Origin: JBGPTK01 sp963797765
GTDB taxonomy: Bacteria; Acidobacteriota; Terriglobia; Acidiferrales; UBA7541
Reading direction: 5' to 3'
Assembly: GCA_963797765.1 (NCBI GenBank)
Contig: CAWCQU010000002.1
Coordinates: 992,001-1,056,000 of the forward strand
DNA length: 64,000 nt
Shown here: positions 16,468-26,218 of the stretch, in pieces
Numbering within the stretch: the stretch's first letter is position 1
Layout: each line of letters starts with the position of its first letter
Position numbers and translations under genes: made by a program
The notes under the pieces: model-generated
Databases searched by the model: none
What the model saw: the letters and a program-made list of their open reading frames with translations, nothing else
Told to the model about the DNA's origin: nothing

Positions 16468-19095
16468 CTATTCGTACCTCAACGCAACCATCGGATCAAC
16501 GCGAGTGGCCCTCCGCGCGGGAATAAAGCATGCCGCAAGCGCCACCAGAATCAGCAAGATGGCGACGCCCGCGAATGTGAACGGATCGGTCGCGCTCAAT
16601 CCATAAAGCTGGCTGGCCATCAAGCGCGTCAATCCAAACGATGCCGCAAGCCCGATGCCAATCCCGATTCCAGCGAGCGTCAATCCCTGGCCAATCACCA
16701 GGCGATAAATGTCGGAGGGCTGCGCGCCCAGCGCGACTCGGATTCCGACTTCGCGCACTCGCTGCCTAACTGCATAAGCCTGCACGCCATAAATTCCGAT
16801 CGTCGCCAGGAGCAATGCCAGGCCTGCAAAGGCAGTCAACAAGATCATGCTCAAACGGTTTTGCGAAATCGATTGGTCCAGCACCTCGTCCATCGTCAAC
16901 ACACCCACCACCGGTTCCGAAGGATCAACCTGATGCACCGCGTCCGTCACTGCTGATGTCAAACTCCCAGGCGGCAAACTGGTGCGTACCGTCAGCATCA
17001 TCCCCGTGGTTTCATCGTTCTGCGCCATCGCGTGATAGATGGTCTCAACCGCGCGCTTATCGCCTAGCCCGTGGATCCTCACATCTCCCACTACGCCCAC
17101 CACCGCGCGGCTTTCTCCCGGCAAAAAAGTAAGCTTTACATGCTTGCCGATCGGATTTTCATTCGGCCAGAAACGTTTCGCGAACGATTCACTTACCAGA
17201 ATCACCGGCGCGGATTCGGCTCGATCCGCATCCGTTAAATCCCGTCCCTGCAAAAGCGGAATCCGCATTGTGCGAAGGTATCCGGGGCTGATCAACCGCA
17301 CAGCTACCTCCGGCTGGTCCGCCATCGGCACCACTGGCTGGCCTTCCGCGATGATCGGCTGCGTGGATCCGCCCTGCAACGGCAGGCTGTCGATAGCACC
17401 GGCAGATTCGACTCCCGGCAACACGCGCACACGTTCCAAAACTTGGTTATAGAAACCGTTTTGCCCTGAACTGGTAGCGAATTTTGCTTTCGAAATGGAC
17501 AGCGGAACAGTCAGAACGTTGTGAGGATCGATGCCTGGATTCACTCCGCGCAGCAAATAGAGTGTCCGGATCATCAGCCCCGCTCCCACCAGCAGCACCA
17601 GTGACAGCGCCACCTCCGCCACCACAAACACGCTTCGCGCCCGGCCGCCGCTCGAATCGGAATCCGTTTTCCCCACTCCTTGCTTCAACGATGCGTTCAA
17701 ATTGGTTTTCGACAGGTGCCACGAAGGCGCCAGTCCCGCGATAATCCCGGTCAGAACCGAAATCGCCAGCGTGAACCCGAGCACCCATCCATCCAATCCA
17801 ATCGCCACGGATAGCGGCAAGTCAGGTCCAAGGAACGTCGCGATCACCCGGATCAAAAAGTACGCCAGCAAAATCGCCAACGCGCCGCCCAGCAGCGCCA
17901 GCAGCACAGTCTCCGACAAGATTTGCGACATGATGCGCCCGCGCGTTGCGCCCAGCACCGTGCGGATGGCAATTTCCTTGCGCCGCCCCAACGCTTTTGC
18001 CAGCGCCAGGTTCGCCACATTAGTGCACGCGATCAGCAGCACAAACGCCACTGCCCCCAGCAGCACCAGCAAGGCAGGCCGCGTCGGGCCCAATAATTCG
18101 GCGCGGAGCGGACGCACAGCGGCGCCCCACCCGGCATCGTCGGCGGGATACTGCTGCGCCAGCCTGCCGGAAATCGTATCCATCTCCGCTTGGGCCGTCT
18201 TGATGTCCACTCCCGGCTTCAACCGCGCGAATACAAAATAATTATGATTTCCTCGCACTGTGCGTTCTTTTTCCGTCCAAGCCAGCGGCTTCCATAGCTT
18301 CACCTGATACGGAAAATCGAATTGCGCGGGCATTACGCCGATCACCACATTGCTCTGGTCATTCAACGTGATCGTTTTTCCAAGGACATCCTTGTTCCCT
18401 GCGAAATGGGTTTGCCAGAAAGCGTGGCTGATCAGCACCACGTTGTCGTGGCCCGGTTGGTCATCCTCGGGATTAAAATCGCGCCCCAGCGCGGGGACTG
18501 TTCGCAACAACGTAAGAAAATTCGATGCCACCTTCGCGCCCAATATCGATTCCGGCTGTCCCAGATTCGTCAGGTTGAAATTGCCGAATCCGACCGCCGT
18601 CATCTGTTCAAACACGTGGTTCTGCTCGCGCCAATCCAGATAATTCGCCGCGGAAACCACAAAAACGGGGACTCCGGGGAAACTTTTTTGCGGAGGGGTG
18701 TGCCACACCATCATCAGCCGCCCGTTGTCCGAGAACGGCAGCGGCCGCAGCAACACGGCGTTGACCACGCTGAAAATGGCCGTGTTGGCGCCGATTCCCA
18801 GCGCCAGCGTCAGAACCGCCACTAGCGTAAAGCCGGGCGATTTGCGCAGCACCCGCATGCCGTACCGCATGTCCCGTAGGAAGTTTTCAATCGAAAGCCA
18901 TTGCCACACTTGGCGGCCTTGTTCTTCGGTCAAAGTCACGTTGCCGAATTCGCGCCGCGCCGCGGATTCAGCTTCCTTCCTCGACATTCCGTTGGCCACC
19001 AACTCCTCGATCTTTTCGTCCAGGTGGGCTTGAATTTCTTCGGAGAGCTCGCCATAGAGCCGCCGACGTGAAAAGAATTGCCGGATCGGGTTCAT
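16468..19095 (-). CDS. ADOP-type ABC transporter permease (MacB/FtsX family)
   Basis: An 875-aa duplicated permease of the type named Acidobacterial duplicated orphan permease. A short cytoplasmic N-terminal region (LYGELSEEIQAHLDEKIEEL) precedes a MacB-like periplasmic domain flanked by a membrane helix (SPGFTLVAVLTLALGIGAN). A core FtsX block follows, then a second periplasmic domain and a second three-helix FtsX block ending in PARRATRVDPMVALRYE. No ATPase gene is adjacent, as is usual for this group. Transported substrate unknown. It overlaps the padR gene by four bases (ATGA), which fits the recurrent PadR-ADOP pairing. Confidence 0.93.
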   Translation of the reverse strand: MNPIRQFFSRRRLYGELSEEIQAHLDEKIEELVANGMSRKEAESAARREFGNVTLTEEQGRQVWQWLSIENFLRDMRYGMRVLRKSPGFTLVAVLTLALGIGANTAIFSVVNAVLLRPLPFSDNGRLMMVWHTPPQKSFPGVPVFVVSAANYLDWREQNHVFEQMTAVGFGNFNLTNLGQPESILGAKVASNFLTLLRTVPALGRDFNPEDDQPGHDNVVLISHAFWQTHFAGNKDVLGKTITLNDQSNVVIGVMPAQFDFPYQVKLWKPLAWTEKERTVRGNHNYFVFARLKPGVDIKTAQAEMDTISGRLAQQYPADDAGWGAAVRPLRAELLGPTRPALLVLLGAVAFVLLIACTNVANLALAKALGRRKEIAIRTVLGATRGRIMSQILSETVLLALLGGALAILLAYFLIRVIATFLGPDLPLSVAIGLDGWVLGFTLAISVLTGIIAGLAPSWHLSKTNLNASLKQGVGKTDSDSSGGRARSVFVVAEVALSLVLLVGAGLMIRTLYLLRGVNPGIDPHNVLTVPLSISKAKFATSSGQNGFYNQVLERVRVLPGVESAGAIDSLPLQGGSTQPIIAEGQPVVPMADQPEVAVRLISPGYLRTMRIPLLQGRDLTDADRAESAPVILVSESFAKRFWPNENPIGKHVKLTFLPGESRAVVGVVGDVRIHGLGDKRAVETIYHAMAQNDETTGMMLTVRTSLPPGSLTSAVTDAVHQVDPSEPVVGVLTMDEVLDQSISQNRLSMILLTAFAGLALLLATIGIYGVQAYAVRQRVREVGIRVALGAQPSDIYRLVIGQGLTLAGIGIGIGLAASFGLTRLMASQLYGLSATDPFTFAGVAILLILVALAACFIPARRATRVDPMVALRYE

Positions 19096-19433
19096 GGCTT
19101 CACCGGGGCCAGCACGCGCGCGATTCCGTCGAGCATTCGTTCGAAGCTGGAAACTTCACGTTCCAGATGTTTCGCGCCTGCCGCCGTTAACTTGTAAATT
19201 CGCACGCGTCGGTTCGTCGCGGAAACACCCCATTCCGCTTTCACCAAACCTTCCTTCAGCAGGCGTTGCAGCGCGGGATAGAGCGATCCTTCTTCGATCT
19301 GGAGCAGATCGTTCGAGACTCGCTTAATGTGCTGCACCAGCGCATAGCCGTGCGAAGGCTGGCGCTTCAGCGTCCGCAGTATCATCATTTCCAGCGCTCC
19401 GGGAAACAGATCTCGTTGTTCCCTGCTTTTCAT
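19092..19433 (-). CDS. PadR-family transcriptional regulator
   Basis: A 113-aa winged-helix repressor: MMILRTLKRQPSHGYALVQHI is the recognition region, IEEGSLYPALQRLLKEGLV is typical of PadR, and GAKHLEREVSSFERML forms the dimerisation helix. Translationally coupled to the ADOP permease gene, which it most likely controls together with itself. Transcription diverges from purN; a possible operator lies in the gap. Confidence 0.93.
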   Translation of the reverse strand: MKSREQRDLFPGALEMMILRTLKRQPSHGYALVQHIKRVSNDLLQIEEGSLYPALQRLLKEGLVKAEWGVSATNRRVRIYKLTAAGAKHLEREVSSFERMLDGIARVLAPVKP

Positions 19434-19489
19434 GTTTGCTCAATCCTTCGAGGCTCTCGATTAGAAGCTATTTAGCTCAAGGCCTAGAG

Positions 19490-19519
19490 TAAACTAGTAT
19501 AAATCTTTTCCACAGTCAA
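19490..19519 (-). promoter_or_regulatory. Possible padR-ADOP promoter/operator
   Basis: On the minus strand TTGACT (19519-19514) is followed by TATACTAGTTTA, a near-palindrome centred on ACTAGT (19493-19498). The location fits PadR autoregulation, but the -35/-10 spacing is not canonical. Speculative. Confidence 0.25.
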
Positions 19520-19576
19520 TTGGGAATTCGGGCCCGGTTTTGCCGCCCGCCGTTGTTATGCTAACGTCCTCGGCAC

Positions 19577-20200
19577 ATGAAAAAGCGGATTGCAGTGTTG
19601 CTTTCGGGCCGCGGCTCGAATTTTGAGGCCCTGGCCGACTCGGTGGACCAGGGAAGAATCCCCAATGCCGAGATGGCCATCGCCATCAGCAACCGCGAGG
19701 GCGCGCCGGGAATTGAAAAGGCGAAATCGCGCGGCATCCCGGCGAAAGTGATTCCGTCGAAGGGATTGCAGCGCGAGGAATATGATCGTACTGTAGTCGC
19801 GGCGATCCAGGCGGCGAAAGCCGATCTGGTCTGCCTGGCAGGATACATGCGCCTGCTGTCGCCGGTTTTTGTGGCGGCGTTCCGGAATCGCATTTTGAAT
19901 ATTCACCCGTCGCTGCTGCCTGCGTTTCCGGGACTCGAAGCGCAACGGCAGGCTCTGGAGCATGGCGTGAAATTTACGGGATGCACGGTTCATTTTGTAG
20001 ATGAAAATCTGGACGCCGGTCCCGTGATTCTGCAGGCAATCGTTCCGGTGCTGGATGCGGATACTCCGGAAACTCTTAGCCAGCGCGTTTTGAAAGAGGA
20101 ACATCGCATTTACGCGGAGGCGGTGCGAATCGTGCTCGAAGGACGCTATCGCATCGAAGGCCGCCGCGTCCTGATTCTTCCGGAGAAGATGAATGCCTGA
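19577..20200 (+). CDS. purN: Phosphoribosylglycinamide formyltransferase PurN
   Basis: Transfers a formyl group from 10-formyl-tetrahydrofolate to GAR (purine step 3). Recognised by VLLSGRGSNFEAL at the N-terminus, AGYMRLLSPVF, the conserved NIHPSLLPAFPGL with the catalytic Asn/His, and HFVDENLDAGPVILQ with the catalytic Asp. At 207 aa the length is normal. Its last eight bases overlap tyrS, implying coupling. It is separated from the main pur cluster by about 6 kb. Confidence 0.96.
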   Translation: MKKRIAVLLSGRGSNFEALADSVDQGRIPNAEMAIAISNREGAPGIEKAKSRGIPAKVIPSKGLQREEYDRTVVAAIQAAKADLVCLAGYMRLLSPVFVAAFRNRILNIHPSLLPAFPGLEAQRQALEHGVKFTGCTVHFVDENLDAGPVILQAIVPVLDADTPETLSQRVLKEEHRIYAEAVRIVLEGRYRIEGRRVLILPEKMNA

Positions 20201-21473
20201 GGCAAAAAGCAAAGTAGTTTTCAAGCCGGTGGATGAACAGCTTGCGCTGCTGCGCAAGGGCACGGCCGAAATCATTCCTGAAAACGAATTGCGCGCGAAG
20301 ATCGAGAATTCGATCAAATCCGGAAAACCGCTGCGCGCCAAATTGGGCGTCGATCCCACTTCGCCCGACCTTCACTTGGGCCACACGGTGGTAATGCGCA
20401 AGTTGCGGCATTTTCAGGAAATGGGCCATACCGCGGTGTTTCTGATCGGGGACTTCACCGCTCTGGTGGGCGATCCTTCGGGCCAATCGGAAACGCGGCC
20501 GCAACTTTCGCGCGAGCAAGTGGAAGCCAATACCAAAACGTATCTGGCGCAAGCGTACAAAATTCTCGATCCGGAAAAAACCGAAGTCCGCCACAACACC
20601 GAGTGGCTCGACAAGCTAACCAGTTACGAGATCGTGAAGATTTGCTCGAAATATCGACTGGCGCGCATGCTGGAGCGCGAGGATTTCCGCTCGCGCCTAT
20701 CCGGCAATCATCCTATCGCCATCCATGAACTGCTTTATCCGCTGATGGTGGCTTACGATTCGGTGGCGCTGGAAGCCGACGTGGAATTGGGCGCCACCGA
20801 ACAGAAATTCAATTTGCTGATTGGGCGCGAGATCCAGCGCGAATACGGCCAGCCCACGCAGGTTTGCATCACTATGCCGATCCTGGTGGGCCTCGATGGC
20901 GAGCGCAAAATGTCGAAGAGCCTGGGAAATTATGTGGGCATCACCGAATCGCCCACTGAAATGTTCGGAAAGCTGATGTCGATTTCCGACGAGCTGATGT
21001 GGTCCTACTACGAACTGCTCACGGACCTGGAGCCGCGCGTGATCGTGCGGCTGCGCGAGGAAGTGAAGCAAGGCGTCGTCCATCCCATGGAAGCCAAGAT
21101 GGAACTGGCGCGCAGCATCATCGCCGATTTCCACGACGAAGAATCCGCGCAACGCGCTGAGCAGGAATTCAAACGCGTCCACAGCAAGCACGAACTTCCG
21201 ACGGAGATCCCCGAAAAAATAGTTCCTCCCGAGTATCGGCAGAGATTTTTAGCGAACGGCACGAAGCGCGTTCACCTAGCCGTGTTAATGGCAATGTTTG
21301 AAGATATTGCATCATCGAGAAGTGCCGCTGAGAAGCTTATCCGCCAGGGTGCCGTCGAGTGGGATGGAACGAAAATTGATGATCCGGCATTCCAAATCGA
21401 GTTGAGCGATCTTGGCCAAGGAAAAATACTCCGAGTAGGCAAACGCCGTATTTGCACAATCATATTCGGATGA
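20193..21473 (+). CDS. tyrS: Tyrosyl-tRNA synthetase
   Basis: Class I aminoacyl-tRNA synthetase charging tRNA-Tyr. The HIGH-type motif is HLGH (residues 61-64) and the KMSKS motif is exact (239-243), placing it in the TyrZ-like subgroup and not with E. coli TyrS, which has KFGKT. A C-terminal S4 RNA-binding domain covers about residues 365-426 (SSRSAAEKLIRQGAVEWDG). At 426 aa the length is normal. No T-box leader is possible because the start lies inside purN. A good Rho-independent terminator follows. Confidence 0.96.
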   Translation: MPEAKSKVVFKPVDEQLALLRKGTAEIIPENELRAKIENSIKSGKPLRAKLGVDPTSPDLHLGHTVVMRKLRHFQEMGHTAVFLIGDFTALVGDPSGQSETRPQLSREQVEANTKTYLAQAYKILDPEKTEVRHNTEWLDKLTSYEIVKICSKYRLARMLEREDFRSRLSGNHPIAIHELLYPLMVAYDSVALEADVELGATEQKFNLLIGREIQREYGQPTQVCITMPILVGLDGERKMSKSLGNYVGITESPTEMFGKLMSISDELMWSYYELLTDLEPRVIVRLREEVKQGVVHPMEAKMELARSIIADFHDEESAQRAEQEFKRVHSKHELPTEIPEKIVPPEYRQRFLANGTKRVHLAVLMAMFEDIASSRSAAEKLIRQGAVEWDGTKIDDPAFQIELSDLGQGKILRVGKRRICTIIFG

Positions 21474-21499
21474 ATATTGGGTCGGCTAGTTCGATGTAG

Positions 21500-21525
21500 G
21501 GGCGCTGCTTGCTGCGCCCGTTTTT
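21500..21525 (+). terminator. Rho-independent terminator of purN-tyrS
   Basis: GGGCGC (21500-21505) and GCGCCC (21514-21519) pair perfectly around an 8-base loop and are followed by GTTTTT. It starts 27 bases after the tyrS stop, between convergent genes. Confidence 0.7.
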
Positions 21526-21538
21526 CTCTGGCCCCCGG

Positions 21539-21988
21539 CTAACCGCGCTCCGCCAGGCGTTTCAGGCGGGCCAGATAATCGCGATCGCGCCGCGCAACGG
21601 CGTGGCGAGTCAGCGCCCAATCGAACATGCGCCCGATTCGCCCCGGCATTTCGTAACGGTCGCGCATGGTCACGCAAGTGCCGCCGCCGCTCGCCACAAG
21701 TTCCCAACTTTGAAGGCCGCGCACGCCAAAAGCGTCTTGAAAACGCCACTCGAGAAATTTCCCGTAATCGTAGCGCACAATCACCACGGTCAACGAAACC
21801 TCGCGCGCCCTTAACTTACCGCTGATCCGCACTTTTTGTCCCGCAACGAAATCGGAACCGCCCCCCGCCACTTCGAAGCAGCTCTCCATCTCCGCGCCAT
21901 ACCAATACGGCATGCGCTGCGGCACAAGAAAGGCAAAAACCAGATTTGGAGGCGCGGAAATTTCCGTGACAATTTCGAGCGAGGCCAT
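21539..21988 (-). CDS. SRPBCC (START-like) family protein
   Basis: A 149-aa single-domain protein with the helix-grip pattern: ASLEIVTEISAPPNLVFAFL at the start, alternating beta strands (FLEWRFQDAFGVRGLQSWEL, GGTCVTMRDRYEM) and a long C-terminal helix ending in RDYLARLKRLAERG. Such domains bind hydrophobic ligands; the ligand cannot be predicted. The start lies six bases after the stop of the PAS/PP2C phosphatase gene, so the two form an operon and the product may be linked to that signalling path. Confidence 0.75.
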   Translation of the reverse strand: MASLEIVTEISAPPNLVFAFLVPQRMPYWYGAEMESCFEVAGGGSDFVAGQKVRISGKLRAREVSLTVVIVRYDYGKFLEWRFQDAFGVRGLQSWELVASGGGTCVTMRDRYEMPGRIGRMFDWALTRHAVARRDRDYLARLKRLAERG

Positions 21989-21994
21989 CGTTGC

Positions 21995-23146
21995 TTACAA
22001 AACTTCCGCAAGCACGAGCGAGGTGTCGTCCGCGGGCGGCCCGTCCCGCCACACTTCGATTTTCTGCAGGATCGAATCCTTCATTTCGTCCAGTGGCAGC
22101 AGCCGGGTGGTGCGAACGATGTCCTCGAGCCCATCGACGCCCAGCATTTCACCCTGGCGATCGAAGGCTTCGTTCAGCGCGTCGGTGTAGAGCACGATGC
22201 GATCTCCTTTTTCGAGATCGATTTCTTCAGCAGCATCCGCACCCACGGCGCCATCGAGAGCGCCCAGAATCATGCTGCGTGATTTGAGCAGACGAACGGT
22301 GCCATTCGGTTGCACGATCATCGAAGGAGGATGCCCCGCTCCGGCAAAACTCATTTTTCGCGCCGCGCGATCCAGCCTTGCCACCGCCGCGGAAAAATAA
22401 AAACCGGAGGTGTGCAGATTTTGCAGCACGAAGCGATTCAATTCCTTCAGCATCTCTCCCAGCTCCGTGCCGCGTTCCAGATGCGACATCGTTTCGGAAT
22501 AAATCCGGTTGGCCATCAGCGCCGAGCTGATTCCGTGGCCGGAAACGTCGCACACCATCAGGTTCAAAAAATTTGTTCCCGCCGGGCTCACCAGGCCGAA
22601 ATCTCCGCCAATCGTCCGCACCGGAAGATAAAATGTTTCCACCGCCACGCTTCCCCACACCAACCCCTGAGGAGCCAGGCTCTGCTGCACCCGTGCGGCC
22701 AAGCCCAATTCCATTTCGATTTCCTGGTGCCGCGCTTCGAGTTCCGCATTCGCTTTCCGAAGCTGCTCCTCGGTCCGCTTCAGCTCGGAGATATCGCTGG
22801 CGGTGATGACGGCGAAGAGCCGGCCATCCGGATCTTCCAGTTGCCGCCCGCTGATCATCACCGGAAGCCGCCCGCCTTTTTTCTCGGGCAAATAGAATTC
22901 GAAGCGATTTCTTCCCGCCGTTTCGCCCTGCCTCATCTGCTGAAAAAGAAAGTCTTGATCTTCCCCGGAATAAAATTCTCCGGGACCGTGCCCGACCATA
23001 TCTTCGGAGGAAAAACCGGTCATCTCGGTGAAGCGCTGGTTTATAAACAGGATGTGGTTGCAATCGTCGCGGATCAAAACGCCTTCGTTCAGCGTCTCGA
23101 GCACACCCGCCATCTCGTCCAACCATTCCGGCCGTTCGGTTTCCAC
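21995..23146 (-). CDS. PAS-domain protein with PP2C (SpoIIE/RsbU-type) serine phosphatase
   Basis: A 383-aa cytoplasmic signalling protein. Residues about 10-125 form a PAS sensor domain (VLIRDDCNHILFINQRFTEM). A coiled coil follows (LKRTEEQLRKANAELEARHQ), then a PP2C/SpoIIE catalytic domain with metal-binding Asp in IGGDFGLV and VCDVSGHGISSALMAN and a third site near DRIVLYTDALNEA. Relatives dephosphorylate anti-sigma-factor antagonists in partner-switching cascades; no anti-sigma partner is nearby. The GTG start is well supported by AAGGAGG six bases upstream. Confidence 0.9.
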   Translation of the reverse strand: METERPEWLDEMAGVLETLNEGVLIRDDCNHILFINQRFTEMTGFSSEDMVGHGPGEFYSGEDQDFLFQQMRQGETAGRNRFEFYLPEKKGGRLPVMISGRQLEDPDGRLFAVITASDISELKRTEEQLRKANAELEARHQEIEMELGLAARVQQSLAPQGLVWGSVAVETFYLPVRTIGGDFGLVSPAGTNFLNLMVCDVSGHGISSALMANRIYSETMSHLERGTELGEMLKELNRFVLQNLHTSGFYFSAAVARLDRAARKMSFAGAGHPPSMIVQPNGTVRLLKSRSMILGALDGAVGADAAEEIDLEKGDRIVLYTDALNEAFDRQGEMLGVDGLEDIVRTTRLLPLDEMKDSILQKIEVWRDGPPADDTSLVLAEVL

Positions 23147-23347
23147 TTCGTCCTCCTTCCAAAAACGGCGAACTCCTCATGCGCGGGAAGCGCTATTCTA
23201 CTGAACACGGGGAGATGCGTCTAATGGAACTCCGCTTGCAGTGGTGCGTGATGTTTTAGCGTCACAGACGCAAAATAACGAGGCCGCTCGTTGATCCATT
23301 GAGGTCAAATACTTCCATCTCTCTTAACGAGAGATTCGAAACATAAA

Positions 23348-24694
23348 ATGTCTACCCACCATCACCGGGTTCCGCCTGGTCCACGTGGAATTCCGCTTCT
23401 CGGAATGGGCTGGCGTTGGCGGCGAGACTTGCTGCAAATGCTCACCGCTCTGGCCAATGAATATGGCGATGTGGTGCTCCTCAAACTCCCTGTCGGACAT
23501 CGAATCTTGCTGAACCACCCGTCAGACATCGAGCGCGTGCTCGTTCTGGAACAGAACAAATTTCAAAAAAGCACTTTTACGCGGCGAGCCACCGAACGAT
23601 TGCTCGGCAATGGACTGCTGACGAGCGAAGGCCAGTTGTGGCGGCGGCAGCGGCGCCTGGCTCAGCCGGCGTTTCAGCGCGCGCGAGTGGCGGAATATGC
23701 GCAGACCATGGTCGATCTTACGCTGGCGCACATTTCTTCGTGGCGCGATGGCGAGCCACGCGATCTCGCCGAAGAGATGATGAAGCTGACACAAAGCATC
23801 GCATTGAAAACACTGTTCGGCAGCGAATTGAAAAGCGAAGCCGCCCGCGTGGGAGAAGCGCTGGGCACGGTGATGCGCTATCAATTGAACCGCTTGCGCT
23901 CGCCCATCCGCCTGCCGGAAAGCTGGCCGACCAAATCCTCGCGCCGCGCACAGGGAGCTTACGATTTTCTCGATTCCATCGTTTACCGGATCATCGCCGA
24001 GCGGCTCTCCGATCCGAAACCCGCCGACGATCTGCTTTCGCGGTTGATCCACGCGCACGACGAAGACGGCAGCAAGATGAGCCCCAAGCAACTGCGCGAC
24101 GAGGTGATGACGATTTTTCTGGCCGGCCATGAAACCACTGCGTTGACTCTTTCCTGGACCTGGTATCTGCTGGCCGAGAATGCGCGAACCGAACTGTGCC
24201 TGCAGGAAGAATTGCACCGGGTCCTCGGCGGGCGCGCTCCCATGGCCGAAGATCTGGACCGTCTCCCTTATCTAGATGCGGTGATTCGCGAATCGATGCG
24301 GCTATATCCACCGGCCTACATTGTTACGCGGACATCCGTCGAGCCGTTCGACATTGCCGGCTACTCGTTTCACGCCGGCACCACGGTCTTGATGTCGCAA
24401 TGGGTGATGCATCGCAGCGGAAAATATTTCGAAAAACCGCTCACGTTTCTTCCGGAACGCTGGATGGATGGGTTGGCCGATCGTTTGCCTCCCTTCGCTT
24501 ATTTTCCATTTGGCGGGGGGCCGCGCCGCTGCATCGGGCAAGGATTCGCGCAGATGGAAGCGGCGTTGCTGATCGCTACGATCGCGCAGCGATTTCGATT
24601 TCTGCTCGCGCCGGGATATCGCGTGGTGCCGGAACCGCTGGTCACCTTGCGGGTGAAGAACGGCATGCACGTGACCGTGCATTCGCAAAACTAG
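23348..24694 (+). CDS. Cytochrome P450
   Basis: A 448-aa haem-thiolate monooxygenase. The oxygen-activation helix is AGHETT (residues 259-264), the ExxR motif is in VIRESMRLYPPAY, and the haem loop is FPFGGGPRRCIGQGF with ligand Cys395. There is no membrane anchor, so it is a soluble bacterial-type P450; overall style (PPGPRGIPLLGM, WRRQRRLAQPAF) resembles CYP fatty-acid/terpenoid hydroxylases. Redox partners are not encoded nearby. Transcription diverges from the phosphatase gene and converges with the M48 protease, 16 bases away. Substrate unknown. Confidence 0.94.
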   Translation: MSTHHHRVPPGPRGIPLLGMGWRWRRDLLQMLTALANEYGDVVLLKLPVGHRILLNHPSDIERVLVLEQNKFQKSTFTRRATERLLGNGLLTSEGQLWRRQRRLAQPAFQRARVAEYAQTMVDLTLAHISSWRDGEPRDLAEEMMKLTQSIALKTLFGSELKSEAARVGEALGTVMRYQLNRLRSPIRLPESWPTKSSRRAQGAYDFLDSIVYRIIAERLSDPKPADDLLSRLIHAHDEDGSKMSPKQLRDEVMTIFLAGHETTALTLSWTWYLLAENARTELCLQEELHRVLGGRAPMAEDLDRLPYLDAVIRESMRLYPPAYIVTRTSVEPFDIAGYSFHAGTTVLMSQWVMHRSGKYFEKPLTFLPERWMDGLADRLPPFAYFPFGGGPRRCIGQGFAQMEAALLIATIAQRFRFLLAPGYRVVPEPLVTLRVKNGMHVTVHSQN

Positions 24695-24710
24695 CCAGGC
24701 CCTTCCGTTC

Positions 24711-26090
24711 TTACTTCACAAATTTCGGCGACTCTCCTTTTGACCAGGGGTCGTAGTCCAGCGCGAACCGGACACGCTCGGCAACCGGCGGATGGTTATA
24801 CAGCCAGAATTTAATGAATTCGCTGGGATCAGGATCGGCCAGATCGACTTCGCCGAGGATCTGGAACGAATGCGCGGCCACCTGGCTCGAGTTCGGAGTG
24901 AGCCCGTGCGTCACTTCCAGGCCATAGACGTCGGCCTCATGTTCAACGTGGCGGCCAAAAGTGTTTCCGATTGGCGCGACAAAGAAGCCGACAATGGAGA
25001 GCAGTAGTAACAACGCTGGCAGGGAAGCCCAATCGTTAATGTCCCGAATTCCCCAACCCGGGCCATAACGAGAGAGCAAACCTCCAATTCCCTGGTAGGA
25101 GAGGTAAAAAAGAATGAACAGCACAACCGCAGTGAACGCGATTCCCTTGTAAACGTGATTCAGGACGTAATGGCCCATCTCGTGTCCGAAGACGAACACG
25201 GTTTCCGGCTGGCTCAATTTGGCAATTGTGGTGTCCCACACTACTACGCGCTTCGACGATCCGAATCCGGTGACGTACGCATTCAGGGCCTTGGTTTTTT
25301 CGCTGGCCTTCATCAGAAACATTCGCTCCGGAGGAATATTCATTCCGGCGCGGTTCACAACACTTTCGAGTGCTTGGACCAACTGGGGCTGTGTCTTGTC
25401 GAGCGGCTCAAATTTATTGAATAGCGGATCGATCACCAGCGGGGCGATGAAGATTCCGAAAACCACAAATGGGAGTGTGACCATCCAGAAATAGAGCCAC
25501 CAGCGCCGCGGGCTTCGCCGGATCACCCCATACAAAATGTAGATCAGAAGGAGGCCGATGACGTAGCTGATCAGCTCGCCTTTCGTCCAATCCCAGAACC
25601 ACGATGGCCAACTCTGTATGGAGATGTCATATTTCAGCGAGAGCCAGTGGCTGTAAATATCCGTGGGGAGGCCGAGGACATCAACGGTCAATAGAAGTAA
25701 CGGAGCGAAAATGACCACCTGAAGGAATCGGTTGGACGCCGCGTTCTCAGCCCAATCGCGGTACCGCGGCGCGAGCTTCCAGCGCAACACCAGAAGCAGC
25801 ACAATCACGCTGTATACAAACTGGATGAAATACAGGCGATAGTGCGCCCGCGAAAACGCTACAGCTTTCTCATATTTTTCGGGAGTCAGCGTGTAACTCT
25901 GCACCCGGGGCGCTTCTTCCGCAGGCTCGGATGACGAAGGCGGCGGTTGCTGCTGGCCTGCGGGTGATTGCACCGCAGCCCCCGGCGGGCTGGTCGCTTG
26001 TGGGTTTGCGTGCGTTGTGAACTCACCCGGCACGAAGCACACCGCCATCAAGAAACACGACGCGATCAGCGACAACCGTAGCCTTCTCAT
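24711..26090 (-). CDS. M48-family membrane metallopeptidase (Ste24/CAAX protease 1-like)
   Basis: A 459-aa polytopic zinc protease. After a signal or anchor segment and a Pro/Gln/Ser-rich stretch (about 35-65) come several transmembrane helices. The zinc motif is HEMGH (His303, Glu304, His307), and the third ligand should be the Glu of EHEADVYGLE. The last segment (PVAERVRFALDYDPW) matches the Ste24 C-terminus. In bacteria such enzymes are thought to act in membrane-protein quality control, since no prenylated CAAX proteins are known. AGGAG six bases before ATG supports the start. Confidence 0.92.
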   Translation of the reverse strand: MRRLRLSLIASCFLMAVCFVPGEFTTHANPQATSPPGAAVQSPAGQQQPPPSSSEPAEEAPRVQSYTLTPEKYEKAVAFSRAHYRLYFIQFVYSVIVLLLVLRWKLAPRYRDWAENAASNRFLQVVIFAPLLLLTVDVLGLPTDIYSHWLSLKYDISIQSWPSWFWDWTKGELISYVIGLLLIYILYGVIRRSPRRWWLYFWMVTLPFVVFGIFIAPLVIDPLFNKFEPLDKTQPQLVQALESVVNRAGMNIPPERMFLMKASEKTKALNAYVTGFGSSKRVVVWDTTIAKLSQPETVFVFGHEMGHYVLNHVYKGIAFTAVVLFILFYLSYQGIGGLLSRYGPGWGIRDINDWASLPALLLLLSIVGFFVAPIGNTFGRHVEHEADVYGLEVTHGLTPNSSQVAAHSFQILGEVDLADPDPSEFIKFWLYNHPPVAERVRFALDYDPWSKGESPKFVK

Positions 26091-26218
26091 GTGTTACTCC
26101 TTCCAGGAATTCGCCTAGTTCATAGTTTTCGAAACACACCCAAGGTGCGCCGGAGTATTCTCTTTTTTCAATCGATCCGCAAGGGCCACATTCCGAGCGT
26201 GGAGCGCCGGTTTGGGTA

